NCBI GenBank assembly: GCA_000499405.2
Contig: HG738138.1
Span: 7,624,888 to 7,688,887, forward strand
Source: Onchocerca volvulus
Taxonomy: Eukaryota; Nematoda; Chromadorea; Rhabditida; Onchocercidae
Direction of reading: 5' to 3'
DNA length: 64,000 nucleotides
This document shows positions 13,276 through 25,191 of this stretch, one piece after another. The translations under genes and the position numbers were made by a program. Every line of letters starts with the position of its first letter. Positions within the stretch are counted from its first letter, which is position 1. The notes below the pieces were generated by a model. That model was given only the letters and a program-made list of their open reading frames with translations. It made no database searches and had not been told where the DNA came from.

Positions 13276-16200
13276 TTATCTCTTCATGCTGGTGAAATCG
13301 ATATTTATCTTGAAAAAAACATATGGATAATAATCATGCATGCCCAATGACATCAATATTGGATTATCCTCGATAGCCTAAAAACCAAAATGCGGAAAAT
13401 CCTCAAATTAGTTTGGAACTACAAAAATGATGAATACGATCTTAATCCATTAAAAAAAATTCATAATTAAACAGAACTAAAAAAAAAAAAAGAAAAGAAA
13501 AAAGAAAAAAAACCTCAATCGGGCCAGCAGCAGATGTATCCAAATGCAAATAAAGATTATGAAGTGATGCTCGCAATTTCTTATACGAATTCTTATTTGG
13601 TTCTATGACTGTTGCTTGGAAGTTTACGGGTAGACCGTATCTAAGAAAGAATCAAAGATCAACAAATTAATATCTGTAAAAAAAATAAATTTCTTATTAG
13701 AACTTCTTCTTATTATTAAAAAAATGAAATGCTAAAAATGTTCTGAAAGATTCTGAATTAAAGGAATAATCTTCAAGGTTTCAATCGATTTCAAGTGTAA
13801 CTAACTTCTTAATGAAATAAAGAACATGTCATTCCAGTTGAATGAATCTAATCTGTGGCAATGATACAGTATATAGGTATCATTTGCTACAGTATATAGG
13901 TATTCATTTCTGAATTATTTATGATTGGAAAATTGATCTCAAGCTGTTCACCTGAGAACACTTTCCACAAACACTCGCAATGCTTTCACATGAACAAAGG
14001 CGGAAAAAATTTCGCCAAAATTGATTTTCAGCCATCGAACAAGTGGAGCATACTGACGCTGCTTCTCTTGCACTAGTTTATCGCGTTCATTACGACCTAT
14101 TTTCAAGGATTCTTCATCGTAAACGAAATCTCGAACAATGAATCTAAAAAAAGCTATTTGAAAGAAATTTTTTTTTGTCAAAAATTTCAAAAAAAAAAAA
14201 AAATGGAATTGACTGAAACAAGAAAACAATAGCTGCAATTCTTATGAATCGTTATAAAAATTATTTACGATGCATTTCACAACTTTCCTCACTTACTTGT
14301 TCTCTCTGCAATGTGTTTTATATTCATCGATTACTTTTTTGAATAGCGTAACGGAGAATAACATCTGATCACCATCTTCGGTAATTAAACGGCTCGATCC
14401 AGGTACCACCATATCAGATAATGATTCATACTTTTTCTGCCAATCCTTCACCAACGTTCTGTTTAAAAAGAGATACAAAATTTCGTACTGTTTTACAAAG
14501 AAATTCAAAAGATGACAAAGTAAAACTAATTAAACTAAACGCATTACATTAATATTGGCTCTTCTGTTGAAATCTCTACTCATTTCAATGAAAACAATAA
14601 AAAACATGTGAACTACATTTTAAAATGAAGCTTAATAAACCTTACTGATTATATCACAACAAAATAGTGAATATGATGACAGTAAAAAACTAAAACGAAG
14701 CAAAGGAGAAAAATAAACACTCATCAAGCAGTGACAGCACTGATGGTAATAAAAACTAGAATGGTCCAAAGCAGTACAGCTGGACAGAGCAAAATGGTGA
14801 TGTACATAAAATTATAAATTCTATTCTGAAGGGCAGTTCACTGTATGACTTAAAACATCCTAATGAAAGGAAACTCTTTAACATACTTCGGAATAACCAC
14901 TAACAACGTCTGCAAATACTCTGAGTTGAGAATAAAATCATCAGCCTTCACGATTTCTGACAAATCTTTCGTCAACAAACTGCCCCTTAAAGCGCATTTG
15001 ACATTTCGGTGATTAAAAAATTTTAGAAAACCTATCATATATAAGCTCGTTTTTTATTTCTAAATTGATTTCCCATGCCCACTTTCGACACAGACCCATC
15101 CTATCTTGAACTACGCTTTATTTCTATTTATCTGTTTTCCATGTCTATCACGAACACATATTATCGCCTCGGATGCGATCGAATATAAAAAATCCCCCAA
15201 AATATGCACGAATATGTTGTGTACAAAAAAAATTTCTACTTACTATTACTATTCTTAAATTTCCGATGAATAAGAAAAGTCAAATTATGTTTGAAACGTA
15301 CGTTGCTTTCCGGTCGATCGACGCAAGGCTATTCTTGAGATTATTATAGCTAGTGGACTTCGTCTTCAAATCATTATCAATTTGGGTGATTTGCTGAAAA
15401 TCAAAAAGCCATTTCTGATAAGAGCATTTGCAAACTTGACTTTGGAAAATTGGTTCTACCTTTCCGATGATATCGCTCAACACTTTCAGAGATTGCTTCA
15501 AAGGATATTTTGCACTTTCCCACTGGAACTTGGTGACATAAGTTTTCACGTCTTCTAAAAAAAAAAAAAAAAAAAAAGGTCTGAAATGCAACATGAGGCT
15601 GATAATAAACTCCAAATTTTTATGCAAACACTTAGAGTAGATAATCCTGTCTGGAATCCAATCATATGATCAAGTTTATACTTACTGCCACTAATGACAA
15701 GATTTTCTTGTAATTTGTCTTGCTCATCTTCCAGAACATCAGCAAAGTACTGTGTTAGCTTCCGAGTCACTCTAAAACAAAAATATTAGAAGTGGATAGA
15801 AATTTGGAGTAATATGATACAGAACTGCTAACTGATGAAACACTACGATAAAACGAAAATAAATTATAGACGTACTGTTCTGCAGCGGTATCCAATTTAG
15901 CCAAGTCATCAGATAAACCAACTAACTGATCCAAAGTTCCCACCTGCAATTATGATTCAACTCAACTCGTCAATAAAATCATCGCCAAATTCTTGAAAAT
16001 TGGACCCACAAACGTTGGAGCATAATTAAAATCGGAAATTTCTGCCAGTTCAAGTATTCTGCTTCCAAAACTTGGCAAAATCTATCAACAAGATCTCACC
16101 CTCATAGACCGGTGCGCCCATATAGCGATCAGAATATATCAAGCCTTTCTGTCCCAGGTTAACTTTTCAACTCACGATCTGTCTTCTCCCTCTAACACAA

Positions 16201-16435
16201 ATGAATACCATTTGCTCAAGGATACATACGAAGCAATGAATTATCTCTCATTATAAAGACACAAATGACTGAAATGATAAGGCATGAAAACAAAACTCAC
16301 TTTTAGATCAGGAACGTTGAATTTGTAGTTGACGGACATACTGCCAGTTGTCCGATTCAATTTATCCCATGTTTCCTGCGGCGAGCCCTCATTTGGTGCT
16401 GAAATCAGCCACAAATCTCCTGCAGCAAAAGACAT
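13276..16435 (-). CDS. vha-11: V-type proton ATPase subunit C
   Basis: Stalk subunit C of the V1 sector, which ties V1 to Vo and controls reversible assembly of the proton pump on endosomes, lysosomes and apical membranes. Ten exons: 16301-16435, 15876-15943, 15686-15771, 15460-15554, 15302-15393, 14887-14985, 14297-14458, 13952-14143, 13514-13640 and 13276-13377. All are phase-consistent and give 385 residues, the usual family length. Diagnostic stretches are [10 protein letters not shown] (N-terminus), [73 protein letters not shown] and the C-terminal [13 protein letters not shown]. The ATG at 16435 is taken because it precedes the conserved start directly. A TGCAG a few codons downstream could instead be an acceptor for a separate first exon. 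The acceptor at 15554 is preceded by 21 T on the minus strand. Confidence 0.96.
13866..13903 (+). repeat. Short direct repeat in a vha-11 intron
   Basis: The 15-mer ACAGTATATAGGTAT occurs at 13866-13880 and again, perfectly, at 13889-13903, eight bases apart. Confidence 0.85.
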
Positions 16436-17757
16436 TCTACCTGTAATGATACAGCCTATGGCAGACTTCAATCGAATATGGTAAAATTGGCACTAAGGAA
16501 TTGACTGAGCCCCATCTCCAAGTCGCGTTTCCCAACAACCAAATCCCAACCTTATTTGCCATGGCTAATATTCGACCACAATTCGGTCTTCCCGAACAAT
16601 AATCAAAGATCAAATACGGTAGTAAGGAATCGTTATGAAAACCACTGGAAATCGCTGAGCAGTACCGGGATGATGTTCCACATCTGGTGTTGGAGAGCTT
16701 TTTTAGCTTAGAAATAATGTTTTAACTTTTCAAGTGCTGATCATATGAGTATTATTTTACATAAACTTGAATCAATGGTGAAAGAATAAAGAATCTCAAC
16801 TACCCACTTCATCCTATCCCCAGTGATGTGTTGTCCACGTGTACAAGGCTTCATAGAAATCATATCTGCGTCAGAACCTCGATGTCTCACCTTTCTTCAC
16901 AAACACAATGTTCCATGATAAAAACTAGTATTTTTGAAAATATTCGTCCACTCTGATCTCATCCAGGATCTGCTCCATTCCCAAATATCTTTACTCCATA
17001 GTATATTGCAGTGAAAAACGAGTAATATTGCCAGGCAGATTTTTTTTATACGCAAACAAAAAAAAAAATTGCATTCAACAATACAAGAAAAAACAAGCAG
17101 CGCACCTCAATATTTGAAGTTTTCGACAAATTCGGGAAACAAAAGCAAGTTTTTAAAACCCTGCATCTCTTATGAGGATACGTAAAGAAAAAGATAAAAG
17201 TTCAGAACTGTTTATCATCAACCGCTTCTCAACAAAATGATTTTATAATGAAGCACAAATGTAACAAACGTTATATAGCACACTAAACAATTTAAAAAAC
17301 CATTTCTTTAATTTTGAATGTCCAAAATGAACAAAAAGAAGAAATTCTGCTGAAGAAATTTTTTACATCTACGCAATTAATAATATTCTGCGCATTTACA
17401 CAGAAAAACTGATGCAGTGGCTAATTCTGAACACAATTTAAACAATCCTGAAACAACTGAGTACGTCTAATTATCAAACTTCATCCTTTTATTCTGGATT
17501 GTTTCTGAATGTCCACCAAAACTTCGTTTATTACCAAGATCATTCCCTCGCCCTAAAATTGAATGATTCAGTCAGCCTATTACATCTATTGATATCTATT
17601 GTATTATCGAAAAAAAAAAAAAAAAAAAAAAAAAAACGAAGCAGTTTCGACATCCGATACACCACATCAAAGAAGGACCTAGTCATCACAATTATTATAT
17701 CATTTCCGAGTTTTTACATTTCAAAACTGCCAAATTTACTGCCTTCACGACAACAGT
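16436..17757. other. Intergenic, vha-11 promoter side and GAR1 3' flank
   Basis: About 1.3 kb with no supportable gene. It includes a 26-base A run near 17611-17636. The plus-strand ORF that overlaps it at 17499-17870 is the antisense of the GAR1 RGG exon combined with this flank. Confidence 0.6.
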
Positions 17758-19465
17758 TCAATATTTACCTCTTCCTCGGAAACCGCCACCAGACTCACTT
17801 CCCCGATAACCATTGCCTCGGCCACTCCAATCTCTACCACCTCCGAAACTTCTACGATTACCATCTCTAAAACCACCTCGGTCACCTCCACCACCTCGAC
17901 TGAATGAGCTTCCTCCTCGTCCTTGAAAGAGAATTACGAAAAAGATTAATGATTAAAATTAATGAATAAGTATCAGTATGCTTTAAAAATGAACTCTTAC
18001 CACGAAATCTATTTCGATCATTACCACCATGACCACGATTTCCTGAAACTGCTATCTATTAAAAAGTTCTTCCAAAAGATGGAAAATCTGCTCACAGCGC
18101 AAATTTATGATTTCGAAAATTAGCCATTCCACTCCAGTAACTGCAGCCGTTATTCAGAACTTACGAAAGTGTATGAAATATAGCTAAAAATGCTCAAAAA
18201 GACTATTTGAACTAACCTCGTCCACTACCACTTCTTTGTTCCTTTCCGCGTTTATTTGCACCATTCGGCAAAAATCGTTCAATAGGTAAAAGTCGTCCTG
18301 AATCAATGTACAACTTCTGCGCTTCTTTAAAAGATGAAGCTTTGATACCATCTTGCAGTTTTACAGTGAATCCCTGAAACTCGTCTTATTTCATTTAGGA
18401 AACTCGAAAAAACGTGAAATCGTATCTATTTTAAAACGAACATATATATTCACTAATCTACAATAATTCCAATTATCAGAATCAACAAGACTGTCTGGTC
18501 ATTCGGTACAATAATGTAGCGGTAAAACAGAAATTAATGGACAGAATTGTATATAGAACAATTAAAAGAAGCTTACAAAGCCAACCGCCAAAGTATTCTC
18601 CTGAATACAATCGTAGTAAGATTATTAATGATTTGGAAATTTTAAAAAGTTAAAAAGCAGAATCAAAAATCTGCTAAAAAGCTAAAAAGCTCTTCAACTT
18701 GTTTGCAAAAGTATATTCTGTTGGGGTTCTATAGCGTCTATCTATTCTAAATGTTATAACATGAATAAATGTTCATACTGAATGCTCAAGAACATTAAAT
18801 TCCATAATAAATAAATGACATACATACGTTGTCTTTAATACCACCAAAGATCTCATCAACTTTCCCAATTGGTTCTTTGTTTTCGAAAAATATCGCTGCA
18901 TTGAAGTAAGGAATTTTGCCTGACGTATTGTGACAAACAATATCATCTTCACAGGTATGCGTGAAATATCCAATTTCTAGAACAAAAGTACTGTTTTAAC
19001 AAATAATGCCACATTTTCATTTACATTAAACAGAAAACTTTATCAGGATAAATGAACTTTTCATCCGTTGTTATCAGTCATGAAAAAGGATTCCCCTCAC
19101 TGATGTCATTCGGATTAATAAGAGCAAAAGCATTGCGTGAAGGAATGAATCTCTTGGTATGTCAGAAAAAGTTGTCAAAAGGATGAAGTAAGGATGTCCG
19201 TGATAATTTCTATTATTTCTTTTCTCACCATTGATGATATATCACTATTTCTTACATATGATCCAACACACTCTGCTAATAGTAAACATTTTGAGTCTTT
19301 CGCTGGCTGTGATGAAAGTTATTTACCAGTCACTTGTTCCGGAGGACCTTGATCATAGCCACCACTGCGATTACTTCCGCCTCGATTTCCTCTACGTCCA
19401 CCACGTCCAAAACTCCCAAATCCTCGACTACCACCACCACCACCACCTCGACCTCGAAACGACAT
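17758..19465 (-). CDS. GAR1: H/ACA ribonucleoprotein complex subunit 1 (GAR1)
   Basis: Core protein of box H/ACA snoRNPs, which pseudouridylate rRNA and snRNA in the nucleolus and Cajal bodies; it binds the pseudouridine synthase dyskerin. Five exons: 19327-19465, 18828-18976, 18217-18373, 18001-18042 and 17758-17921. All are phase-consistent and give 216 residues against 217 for human GAR1. The layout is typical: an N-terminal RGG domain (MSFRGRGGGGGGSRGFGS), DQGPPEQVTEIGYFTHTCED, the central fold with CEDDIVC, PYFNA, GKVDEIFGGI and KASSFKEAQKLYIDSGRLLP, then a second RGG domain across the last two exons ending FRGRGKY. The last codon block GGTAAATATTGA could also be read as a donor, but ending here gives the family's length. 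C. elegans gar-1 is an unrelated muscarinic receptor, so the human-style symbol is used. Confidence 0.96.
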
Positions 19466-20446
19466 TTTTTGCAGTGAAATAAATTCTAAAATTAAAGAAA
19501 ATTTTAACGAAAATTCAAGAAGCATTGCAATGAAGAACTTTTTCTTTGTAATTTACTACGAATGTTCATAATCAAGAGCGAAAATTCAAACTGTTCCCAA
19601 AATGAACTACTTGTTTTAACAAACTGTGACTAAAATAAATGAACAGATTTGATTTTACAACTGGTTGCAAAAAATGATTTGCTAAACAAGAAATGAGGTC
19701 CATTCCTCGAAACCTAGTTCTGTTATTATCTACGTGAATCAGACCTAGAAATAAACTTAATAGGAATTGTCGGAGAATACCAAAATGTAAATTAGAATGT
19801 CAGCCAAGATACAACATTAGTCCCCCACCCTTACCTTGTCCCTTCATCCCGACAACTCCAGCCCAATTTGTCTTCATCTATAGAGCATCTATCTTACTTT
19901 CCAGTTGTACCTTTGTGAAAACGTCTCGACAGAAGGCGCGATATGATTGGTTTTCGTCCCACGATTTCTTGTTGATTTGGTTACTTTCGAACAAGCTTCC
20001 ATGTGATGGGGAGGGGCGAATGCGTATTTGTCATTATTTAGAGGGCATTTTCATCCCCGAAAGCGTCATTTGGTCAAGTTTGGATGATTGGCGACGACAA
20101 GGTCGCTGTAAAAACTGCGCATTTGTTTTCAAGTCAAGAGACATTTATGGACGGTCAGTGAACTCTGCAAGATTTCGATAGCTAGTGGAGCAGTGCCTGC
20201 TTGATGCAATGTTAAGCTCCACCACTGTTCCTATTCCTTCTGAGTATTAAAACTAATGAATAAGTGTGAAATTCGGGAAGACTTGGATTCGAAAAAGATA
20301 CTTTCTTTTTTTGAGCATTTTAATATCTAACTAATATGTGACAGTGTCTCGTTATCGATAAATAACTAATACAGTGGGTTTTCCGCATTAAACATTGAAG
20401 TTGAATTGGTTTCAACAAAAGTAAGCACTCATGTGCGAGGCTTGAA
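19466..20446. promoter_or_regulatory. Divergent promoter region between GAR1 and the CDC50 gene
   Basis: The 981 bp between the GAR1 ATG (minus) and the CDC50 ATG (plus) must contain both promoters. A less AT-rich core around 19920-20180 includes GATTGGTT, an inverted-CCAAT-like string. The 88-codon ORF in this core has no similarity that I recognise and no splice context, so I leave it as non-coding. Confidence 0.5.
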
Positions 20447-23400
20447 ATGGCATCCATTCTGCAACGTCCGATTACATCAAGCTCCTCATTCCAAGAAATT
20501 CAACAATCTCCAGCTCCTGACGTCAACAGCATTGAAGCAATCAATATATCGAGGCATAATAAACCCCGTGGTCAGTTTTTTTCTGCATTAGAAATTTACT
20601 TTTTTCATCCTACTAGTTCTTTATTCAATTAATTGATTTAGTTAACTCATTTAACTTTTCATTCCATCTGTGAATTAAAAACATACCAGTTATGTTGTGT
20701 CGTTCTGTACTTATTAATTAAGCAGCTGGAGACATCTTGATCATACAATGTGGTAGGCATAAGTTTGGTTATTCAGAATTTATTTTGAGAATAATCAGAT
20801 TATAGTATCTTTTCTATATCAATAATTCAGTGAGTTGAAGCATATGTGCAAATTTTGTTTGGTTGCTTATTCATCGTTTTCTCCATAAAGTTGAAATTTT
20901 ATGTACACATTCATATTTCTTTGTTTCTAGATTGGAATAGAGTAATATACATGCATAATAAAGAGATATTTTATTACATGAAAAGAACTTCTTTTGTGAA
21001 CAATTTTTTTCTTTTTGAACTTTTGAGATGTAAAACTTTGTTTAAGAAATGATTTTTCCTATAAAAATGTTACAAATATTTTCTTTGACTGTTTCCGTCA
21101 GAGATGCTGATAGCGTTTGGTGAAGGATGGAATAGTTCGTTGTGTTATGATTTTCGTCTTTTTCAATACGTTATATAGTGTATACCATTTTAAATATTAG
21201 AAAATAGCTTTTTTTATCTGCAGTGACTTCCGAGGTAGAAGGAAATTCATATAAGCCATGTAAAGTAATTGTATTTCACTTATTCTTGACTGAAACAAAA
21301 TTGATCTTTGGATAACGGTAAATTCCAATTAGGAATAGTGATATTGAGATATGCATTGAATCAGGACATTATTAAAATATCTTTTTTAAAAGAAAAGACA
21401 ATGAAAAAGGCAATGAGAAACAGCAGTAAAACCTAAAAAAAACATAGTTGCTGATACTATGTTTTATATATGAAATGTTCATAAAGAGTAAATATAAGTT
21501 GATACCAAATGTGCAATCACACATTTGATACCACTTATACTTATTTTTTATGAATATTTCATATTCGCAGCTTCATCGAACTTCCCATTGCTGAATTTTG
21601 AAATCTCTGGTATTTCAAAGATTGGGGTATTGGTTCAATACCTACATCTATAAAATTCAAAGACACATTGCCGTCATCTTAATTATTGAAATACCAAACT
21701 TTCTAAATGTATGAAAAGCACTGTTTGGAAATATTGTGAGATTTATTTTGTACAGTTCTGCATGACAGAGAGGAAATATTGTTGTCGCACTCCGGAGAAA
21801 TAGTGCAATTTGGAGCAGGAATTATTTATTCAGCTAAATGCATAGCATTGTAGACTTGGGTTTCGATTACATTACATAAATGAAATTTATTTTATTACAT
21901 TTCATTTATGTAATGTTTTCAAAAAGAAAATGTCAAGTTGTAAAGCGAAATTCATCTGGTAAGTTAGTTAATTCTGCAGTTTCGTTATTGCCTACTAATT
22001 TTGCTTTAAACCTTTGATAAGGCAACTTACAGACACAAAACTTCGTCAGCAAAAACTACCGGCATGGCAGCCCATACTAACTGCGTCAACAGTCATACCA
22101 ACAATTTTTGGAATTGGCATTGTTTTTCTTCCTATTGGCATCGCTTTATTCTTAGCCAGTCAAGGAGGCAAGATACTTATTTTAATCTAATTTTATTAAG
22201 ATGTGATTTGATTTACCGGCATAGGGTGACTCTTTTGTTGTATTTATTTTCCTGGGAAGAGATAAATCGGCAGTCACAATCCGGAAGAAGTAATAGTCGC
22301 TAGTTAATCCTATTATACTTGCAAAACAAAAACTGTTTTGTAATTCGTGTACGACCTGAAAATATTCGACATATATTCCAAAAGTTGAAATCAGCATTGT
22401 TGTAGTGAAGGAATCGATCACAGATTATACATCATGCAATGTATCTTCACATGGACCTTGTGAATTTGTGATTAAGTTGGATAGCGACTTTCAGGTTTCC
22501 GGTTCTTTCCATTATCTTTTTAGTTATTTGCTTTGACTGTGAATCTGCTTAATTGATTGACATATATTTTTTGCAGTCGAAAATTAATTTAGGGTGATGT
22601 TTATTTTTATTATGCATTGGACAATTATTTTCAAAATCATCGGCGATATATGAAAAGTCGCAGTGATAGCCAGCTTCTTGGCGATCTTGAGGCAAGCATT
22701 TTTTGCAGCGTAAAATATGAAATTAAAAAGCCGCATGAATTGATGCAATTCTTTCAAAATCTGAATTTAAAATGGAAAAGTTCGAAAATGCTTTAAATTT
22801 CAGAATGTGGGCGATTGTGATCCATATGCATATTTGAACACCTCATCAGGCCTGAAAATTATTGCTCCATGTGGGGCAGTTGCCAATTCCATGTTTAATG
22901 GTTAGAAAAATAGTTCTAACATTTTATTGTGTTTTCTTTTTGGAATCAGTGATGTCAGCTTTTTTTCCGGCTCATTCCAGAAATTTTAGATTCGTTCATA
23001 TTGTATCGTAACGGTAGCAATGATTCAGTACCTTGGACATATAAAGGTGTTGTTTGGCCGGTGGATAAAGATAGAAAGTATAGAAATCCACCTGGAAAGG
23101 ATCTTAAAGAAGCTTTTGCGGTAACTTTCTTTTTTTTTTTTTTTTTTTTTTTTTGAAGAAAATTTGATTCCAATGATCAAATTAAAATTGCAACGTTTTT
23201 CTAGAGTTGTCCAGTTATATAATCTCGTTATATTATTTATAATCCGGGTTCTCTTTATATTTTAATCAGTTTATGAATTTGTATGATTCCAGAAAACTGT
23301 GAAACCACCTAACTGGCAAAAGGCAATATACGAATTAGATCCGGATCATGCTGATAATAATGGATTTTTAAATACCGATTTCATTGTATGGATGAGGACA

Positions 23401-25191
23401 GCAGCATTACCTGATTTCAGGAAATTGCACCGTATTCTAGTTCGTTATAAGAACACGTTATACAAAAATGGCTTGCCTGCTGGGACATACAAACTTGTAG
23501 TCCAAAATAGTAAGCTATTTTCGATATTGAGATTCTACCAGTTTCGTAGGAAGTGGAAATATTAAGTCATTAGATATTTGTGAATCTTACTGAAGCACAA
23601 GTGCGGCGGTGAAGTTGTTGCGATCAGGAAACATGCTAATGTTTCATCCAACTGTCTTTTCTGAACTCATATCGCAACTTTGCAACTATTTTATAATTAT
23701 TATGTCAGAAAGCAAACAATGATTATTGGAATTTAGTGCGCTAAGGCAATGCGTATTTCACATGGGCATGCTTGAAAGATTAACAACTTGAGTATCTTTC
23801 TTCTTTGTCATTATCACCATGCGTGAATTGTCTGTGTTTAATTTTGTGAAAGAAATATATTAAAAGAATCGTTATAATGATCCGATTTGCTCGAATTATT
23901 ACAGTCAAGATATCGACATTCTGACTGTATTCGGTTGCCGTTCATTGCTTTCATTTATTCTTGTTTTTTCTATGTTACATATAAGTTCCTTTCTCGGGGT
24001 CGTAATATAAAACGCATTTCAGATTACCCAGTAACAATATTCGGTGGTCGGAAATATTTTATAATCAGTACAACATCTTGGGCAGGTGGTAAAAATAACT
24101 TTTTGGGTATTGCATACATTATTGTTAGTGGCATTTGTATCATGCTTGGTTCAGTTTTCCTGTTGATACATCTGAAATTCGGCACACCGTAAGTTTTTTA
24201 TCATCCCTCTCAGAAATTTTTGTATTTAGTGCTCTAAGTTTGTAGCTCCAAGAAGTTCATATGTTCATTCTTTTCCTGTGCAGTATTCCCGGAGTGAAGC
24301 ATGCTACTTTTATAGATCAGACGAAGTTGGAAGCATCTCTCAAATTTCACGGTAGTTTCAGTTATTTTGATTCTTCACTTTTGTATTTATTGTTGATTAA
24401 AACAAAGTCATGTATTCCATGTTTCACTTACTACTGCGAACTATTTGAAATAAAAGATCTTGCATTTAAAATTGTCCTTCGAATAGTTGTAATGGAATGC
24501 GCCGAATAAGGTATCGTGAAGGCTGATAGATAGCATATCTGGGGATACATTATGATAAATCTGCAGCTCAGCAGTTAAGTAAATTAAACTAGTCATTTTG
24601 CTTCATAAAGTTTGTAATACCTACTCATGACGCAAGTGTGCTTTTTTCGCTCATGACGCAAAGCGTTTTTTCGATTTTCAATATCTTTCTTATCTATTTT
24701 TGGCTCTAACTGGGAAGCGTATTTATTTCCGGAATCAAGTTGAATTCTACTCTATACCATTTCTTCGACTGAAATTAGATGGTTCTTCAGTCAGATTTGT
24801 TTTTGGGTTTTTTGCGTCAAGTGTACTTTACACAAATTTCTTTTGTCGATACAATCTGCTAAATGTTGAAGTTCGGAATTGTGAAAAATCGTTTGTACTA
24901 TAATCAATGTATTTTTGTAATTTTTTATGCTTTTTATTTACTCAAGTTATGACTTTCTGAAGAGTTATGTGATAATGGCAGTGAAGGAAGTTGTTTTTTT
25001 TCTTTTTTTTATCGAAATAGGAGTTTTCTCCAGTCATCTTTTTCTTCTCTTTCACGAAGTGCATTCATGGAGAAATATTTACCATATTTCTTCATTCATC
25101 CATCAAACTGTTACTGAATGATACTGTATATATGTGGATCTATCATGAAATATTTCACTGAAATAAAGTTTTATTTACTTTAGAGGTATAA
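20447..25191 (+). CDS. chat-1: CDC50 / TMEM30 family P4-ATPase accessory subunit
   Basis: Beta-like subunit that P4-ATPase lipid flippases need to leave the ER and flip phosphatidylserine; two membrane spans with a large glycosylated ectodomain. Exons: 20447-20570, 22033-22167, 22406-22494, 22593-22691 (or to 22709), 22804-22900, 22981-23120, 23293-23509, 24023-24188 and 24284-24351, then probably 25184-25191. Conserved strings: [19 protein letters not shown] followed by the first span, [37 protein letters not shown]-type [44 protein letters not shown] and the second span. The donor at 22168 is GC, not GT. The C-terminus is open: splicing at 24351 gives about 380 residues, close to the family. 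Reading through to the TAA at 24509 gives 430, with an intron-like tail. An AATAAA at 25161 favours neither cleanly. The symbol assumes orthology to C. elegans chat-1 rather than to its CDC50 paralogues. Confidence 0.92.
21468..21564. mobile_element. Imperfect long inverted repeat, MITE-like, in CDC50 intron 1
   Basis: Two arms of about 45 bases face each other: one begins ATATGAAATGTTCATAAA and ends ACCAAATGTG, and the other is its near reverse complement, ending at 21564. The spacer is only about 6 bases. Roughly 36 of 42 arm positions match by eye, with one single-base gap. It would fold into one long hairpin. It resembles a decayed MITE or foldback element, but no target-site duplication is obvious. 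Confidence 0.6.
21869..21916. repeat. Perfect 18-bp inverted repeat in CDC50 intron 1
   Basis: ACATTACATAAATGAAAT at 21869-21886 and its exact reverse complement at 21899-21916, with a 12-base AT-rich spacer. The stem is perfect. It lies about 300 bases from a longer hairpin in the same intron. Confidence 0.85.

Noticed and set aside
1..19465. Possible operon of the four minus-strand genes bicd, ufsp, vha-11 and GAR1
   Set aside because: Gaps are 1.0, 1.3 and about 5 kb, too large for a nematode operon with roughly 100-500 bp spacing.
17499..19482. Plus-strand ORFs rich in His, Pro, Ser and Thr over the GAR1 gene
   Set aside because: They are antisense of the GGN/CGN glycine-arginine codons of GAR1.
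19915..20181. 88-codon plus-strand ORF between GAR1 and CDC50
   Set aside because: No similarity, no splice context, and it lies in the shared promoter; its composition fits a GC-richer promoter.
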